From: CAYUIS01 sp964444825
GTDB taxonomy: Bacteria > Chloroflexota > Anaerolineae > B4-G1
Assembly (NCBI GenBank): GCA_964444825.1
Contig: CAYUIS010000174.1
Coordinates: 1 to 8,938 of the forward strand
DNA length: 8,938 bases
Reading direction: 5' to 3'
The translations under genes and the position numbers were made by a program. Positions 6,560 through 8,938 of this stretch are shown piece after piece. Position 1 is the stretch's first letter. Every line of letters begins with the position of its first letter. The notes beneath the pieces are model-generated. The model had not been told where the DNA came from. It was given only the letters and a program-made list of their open reading frames with translations, and did not search any database.

Positions 6560-8719
6560 CTACAGACCCCCCTCGTGCGCGTCTGTGGCGTGGCCTGCCG
6601 GGGTTTCCTCAGACGGCCTCTCACCGGCGGTGACGCCGACAAAGGCTCCCATCGGCACCTCCACGAACAGTGGCCGTTGGGTGCTCTCGGTCATCTCTTG
6701 CAGTGGAATCCCCTCTTCTCGGAACAGCCGCTTGATCAGGTTGGTGCACGTCTTGCCGCCACACGCCCCCATCCCGGCTCGCGTCACGCCCTTGATGTGG
6801 TTCATGTCTCGGATTCCGGCTCGGATCAGTGCCCGAATCTCCCCCACCGTCACCCGCTCGCAGCGGCAAATGACCTCGTCATCCGTCATACGTTCGACGT
6901 ATCTTTCCATCGGCTCCGTCACCGCTGGCTCCTGCACTCGGATGCCTGCAATGTATTTGGCGATCTCGCGCGGGGCCCGCACCTGCACCAGCAACGCCTG
7001 GTCGGCGAACTTTGGGGCGCGTACCCTCGTTACCTCCACGTTGCCCAGCATGGTTCCTTCTGTGTCCAGCACCGTTACAATGTCTCCCTCGTGAATTGTG
7101 GTCCGTGTGAACTCGTAAGGGATCGTCACTGTCGGGTACTCGGCGTGTTTGCGGAAATCCACCAGCGTGATGGCCAGCCCGGGACAGATCGCGACACACT
7201 GGGCACACCCGGTGCAGCCCTCTCCCACGTACTCTGGCAATGCTCGAATGTCTATGGATTGCCCCAGGTCCGCTCCCTCCATCACGATGCACCCCTGCGG
7301 GCAGACGGAGGTGCAAGGGTTGCAGGGAATCTCTTGGGCACAGTGGAGCACCGGGAAGATGCCATCTTCCCCTTCCGGTATATCCTCGGTGACAACGGCT
7401 CCGGGACGGGATTTGAGGATCTCGGCGGTGCGGTGCCACTCTGGCGGGATATCCCCCACGTCTCGCCCCAGGCTGCGGGCGATTTCTAGCCCTCGGATGC
7501 GTCCGGTGAACATCGCCGCCGATGCCTCAGCGATCTCCTCCGCGTCCCCCGCCGCATAGACTGGCAGACCGAACTCTTGCGCCTTGTGCAAGAACTCGTC
7601 CACCGGGTCCAGGCCAACGGCGATCAGCACGGTGTCGCAGGCAAACGTTCGTTCTGTGCCGGCGATGGGGCGCCAGTTCTCGTCGATCTGGGCGATGGTC
7701 ACCGATTCTACCTCGTGCTCGCCATTTGCGCTTAGCACGGTATGGGAGACGTATATGGGCACCCCCATCCGGGCCAGCTTGTCTTTGTGCACCTTGTAAC
7801 CGGTACAATCGGGCAGCGCCTCGCACAACCCAACCACCTGGATTCCTGCCTGGAGTGCGTGATAGCCGGCAATCAGCCCCACGTTGCCGCCCCCCAAGAT
7901 GAACAACCGTTCTGTGGGCTGCACCAGATCCCGATTCAGCAGCGTCTGGAAAGCCCCCGCCCCATAGACCCCCGGCAGCGAGTTTCCTTTGAACGCCAGC
8001 GACTTTTCCCGCGCCCCTGTGGCCACCAGCAGCGCGTGGGGTTGGACGACGACATAGTGTCCCTCCCGCAGGACGCCCACTTTGCGATCAGAAAAGACCG
8101 CCACCGCGGTCGTGTTGAGCCAAACCTGGATGTTCTCAAACTGGAATAGTTCTTCCTCCAATTTAGTGGCGATGTCGATACCCCTCGTGCCGGCGTAGCA
8201 GGCATCTATAGAGCCAAAGAACTTGTGAGTTTGGAGGATCAGCTTGCCGCCCAGGCGATGCTTGTCATCCACTAGGAGGGTGCGCACGCCAGCTTTCCCC
8301 AGTTCGATGGCTGCCGAGAGTCCCGCCGGCCCACCGCCGATGATCAGGCACTCCACTTCGATCGACTCGGTTGGCTGCACCATCCACATCTGGGGGACAG
8401 CGTGGACGTCGGGCAGGACCGGTTTCCCCTCCATTGGCTTGACCTGCATCCCTGGCAGCACCAGTGTCATACACGCCTTGACCGGCAGGCCATCGGCGAT
8501 CACCAGGCATTGGGAGCACTGCCCGTTGGCGCAGAACATACCCTGGGGGGCGCCGTCCTTGTGGTGGTGACCAAAGATGCGCACCCCGTTGGCAAATAGG
8601 GCCGAAGAAATCGTTTCGCCCTCGTGAGAGTGCATCTCCTGGCCCTGCCAGGTGAACGTGAACTCTGGCCGTTCCTCAACTTTGAGGATCGGATGCTCGT
8701 GAATGCGATATTCTGCCAT
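6560..8719 (-). CDS. Multi-cluster iron-sulfur flavoprotein, fused alpha/gamma subunit of an amino/imino-acid dehydrogenase (HcnAB / proline-dehydrogenase-alpha like)
   Basis: The 719-residue cytoplasmic protein combines domains usually on separate chains. An N-terminal [2Fe-2S] ferredoxin-like domain (about 15-105) has Cys63, 68, 71 and 83. The FAD motif IIGGGPAG is at 126-133, the second nucleotide motif ILGGGNVG at 274-281 and the FAD-closing AAGDA at 389-393. Two [4Fe-4S] motifs follow, one with Cys466/469/473/477 (CxxCxxxCPxxC) and one with Cys502/505/508/512 (CxxCxxCxxxCP). Residues about 525-600 form a beta-rich segment I cannot name. A BFD-like [2Fe-2S] domain carries Cys618, 620, 653 and 658 (CxC, CxxxxC). 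Known relatives (HcnA plus HcnB, opine oxidase A chains, hydroxyproline and archaeal proline dehydrogenase alpha) accept electrons from a DAO-family beta chain, which is encoded at 2455-3612. The ATG at 8719 has AAGGAGG 5 nt upstream. An in-frame ATG at 8848 would start upstream of the predicted transcript, and the 43 extra residues resemble no domain. Confidence 0.87.
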   Translation of the reverse strand: MAEYRIHEHPILKVEERPEFTFTWQGQEMHSHEGETISSALFANGVRIFGHHHKDGAPQGMFCANGQCSQCLVIADGLPVKACMTLVLPGMQVKPMEGKPVLPDVHAVPQMWMVQPTESIEVECLIIGGGPAGLSAAIELGKAGVRTLLVDDKHRLGGKLILQTHKFFGSIDACYAGTRGIDIATKLEEELFQFENIQVWLNTTAVAVFSDRKVGVLREGHYVVVQPHALLVATGAREKSLAFKGNSLPGVYGAGAFQTLLNRDLVQPTERLFILGGGNVGLIAGYHALQAGIQVVGLCEALPDCTGYKVHKDKLARMGVPIYVSHTVLSANGEHEVESVTIAQIDENWRPIAGTERTFACDTVLIAVGLDPVDEFLHKAQEFGLPVYAAGDAEEIAEASAAMFTGRIRGLEIARSLGRDVGDIPPEWHRTAEILKSRPGAVVTEDIPEGEDGIFPVLHCAQEIPCNPCTSVCPQGCIVMEGADLGQSIDIRALPEYVGEGCTGCAQCVAICPGLAITLVDFRKHAEYPTVTIPYEFTRTTIHEGDIVTVLDTEGTMLGNVEVTRVRAPKFADQALLVQVRAPREIAKYIAGIRVQEPAVTEPMERYVERMTDDEVICRCERVTVGEIRALIRAGIRDMNHIKGVTRAGMGACGGKTCTNLIKRLFREEGIPLQEMTESTQRPLFVEVPMGAFVGVTAGERPSEETPAGHATDAHEGGL

Positions 8720-8724
8720 AGCAA

Positions 8725-8731
8725 CCTCCTT
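8725..8731 (-). promoter_or_regulatory. Shine-Dalgarno fixing the start of the alpha-subunit gene
   Basis: A perfect AAGGAGG (minus strand) stands 5 nt before ATG 8719. This is the same spacing as for the DAO gene. It rules in favour of 8719 over the upstream ATG at 8848. Confidence 0.85.
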
Positions 8732-8738
8732 GGAGCAA

Positions 8739-8750
8739 GAAAACGTTTCA
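8739..8750. promoter_or_regulatory. LacI-family-operator-like palindrome in the operon leader
   Basis: GAAAACGTTTCA (+ strand) contains the perfect palindrome AAACGTTT around a central CG. This is the layout of LacI/GalR-family operators such as PurR, RbsR and CcpA sites. It lies 7 nt upstream of the Shine-Dalgarno and about 80 nt after the predicted transcription start, where a bound repressor could act as a roadblock. No LacI-type regulator is encoded in the window, and an 8-bp palindrome can arise by chance. Confidence 0.4.
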
Positions 8751-8833
8751 CGCGCGGCCAGAATCCGTGGGAGCGGGTGAGGGGTCCGGAAAGCGAGGGC
8801 TATCCCACAGGTTCTTGCCCGGGCTCTGTCACT

Positions 8834-8862
8834 ATCATACGCGCACATGGAGTAAAGGGCAA
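8834..8862 (-). promoter_or_regulatory. Sigma70-like promoter of the five-gene operon
   Basis: On the minus strand, TTGCCC (8862-8857) and TATGAT (8839-8834) are separated by exactly 17 nt. The -10 matches the consensus at five of six positions and the -35 at four. Transcription would start near 8827, giving a leader of about 108 nt before ATG 8719. A perfect palindrome GCCCGGGC (8817-8824) sits just after the predicted start, and GGTGTCACC (8869-8877, + strand) lies 6 nt beyond the -35. Either could be a further regulator site, but both are short. Confidence 0.6.
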
Positions 8863-8938
8863 GTCAAGGGTGTCACCTTTTGCCTATTACGACCTTCGCT
8901 TTGCGAGCAGATGACCTCAAGTTATGCCTCTTTCTAAA

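Larger units (their letters stand above)
1527..8719 (-). other. Predicted five-gene operon: alpha/gamma dehydrogenase, GH32, GSDH-like, DAO beta, proC
   Basis: All five genes point left with gaps of 20, 32, 18 and 13 nt and no internal terminator-like hairpin. A promoter is visible only before the first gene and a strong hairpin after the last. The dehydrogenase halves are genes 1 and 4, split by the two exported carbohydrate-active genes. The only longer gene-free stretch in the window is the leader and upstream region 8720-8938. Beyond the promoter and palindromes described, I see no gene or riboswitch there. Confidence 0.75.

Noticed and set aside
6575..7489. 304-codon open frame on the + strand
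   Set aside because: Antisense to the alpha-subunit gene, rich in His/Arg/Gly as expected from a shadow frame, with no recognisable domain.
8739..8750. CcpA cre site
   Set aside because: The site has the central CG and A/T arms but does not fit the cre consensus in register at both ends, so only a general LacI-family-like label is used.
8720..8827. Riboswitch in the operon leader
   Set aside because: No conserved core of glycine, SAM, TPP or other well-known aptamers is visible, and the only pairings are short.
8862..8867. TTGACT as an alternative -35 box
   Set aside because: It is closer to the consensus than TTGCCC but stands 22 nt from TATGAT, too far for a normal promoter.
8895..8907. 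Small hairpin TCGC-TTT-GCGA
   Set aside because: A four-pair stem without a T-tract is too short to call a terminator or regulatory site.
1..8938. Insertion sequences, tRNA/rRNA genes, CRISPR arrays, phage or defence genes
   Set aside because: No transposase, terminal repeats, cloverleaf, regular spaced repeats or integrase-like frames were found; all long frames are explained by the six genes.

Overview
The window reads as a bacterial chromosome of moderately high GC (high fifties per cent by eye). It carries six complete genes, packed almost without gaps, and no RNA gene, mobile element or CRISPR array. A LytR-CpsA-Psr protein with a LytR_C tail, Pro/Thr-linked membrane-anchored extracytoplasmic enzymes and an electron-transferring amino-acid dehydrogenase suggest a Chloroflexota-like (Anaerolineae/Caldilineae type) or other environmental bacterium. 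That placement is an inference from gene style, not a measured result.

Layout. At the left (51-1436, + strand) a membrane-anchored LytR-CpsA-Psr (LCP) cell-wall ligase faces the end of a leftward operon. The two transcription units converge on a perfect 11-bp-stem hairpin at 1471-1498. The rest of the window, 8719 down to 1527, is one predicted minus-strand unit of five genes with gaps of 13 to 32 nt. In order of transcription they are: (1) a 719-residue iron-sulfur flavoprotein, the alpha/gamma-fused subunit of a multi-component amino/imino-acid dehydrogenase; (2) a GH32 beta-fructosidase with a lipoprotein signal; (3) a membrane-anchored glucose/sorbosone-dehydrogenase-like beta-propeller; (4) a D-amino-acid-oxidase (DAO) family FAD subunit, the natural beta partner of gene 1; (5) pyrroline-5-carboxylate reductase, ProC. 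A sigma70-like promoter (8834-8862) and a LacI-family-operator-like palindrome (8739-8750) lie upstream of gene 1.

How the genes may work together. Genes 1 and 4 look like the two halves of a proline/hydroxyproline/opine/HCN-synthase-type dehydrogenase. The DAO chain would oxidise an amine to an imine and pass electrons through the FAD, [2Fe-2S] and [4Fe-4S] centres of gene 1. ProC, encoded 13 nt after the DAO gene, could re-reduce a cyclic imine. That would make an oxidise-then-reduce pair able to invert or recycle a proline-like compound. The two exported sugar enzymes sit between the two halves of this dehydrogenase. Either they were inserted there, or the substrate is a compound joining a sugar to an amine. 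The sugar link and the operator-like site make this the most interesting part of the window. The substrate itself cannot be read from the sequence.
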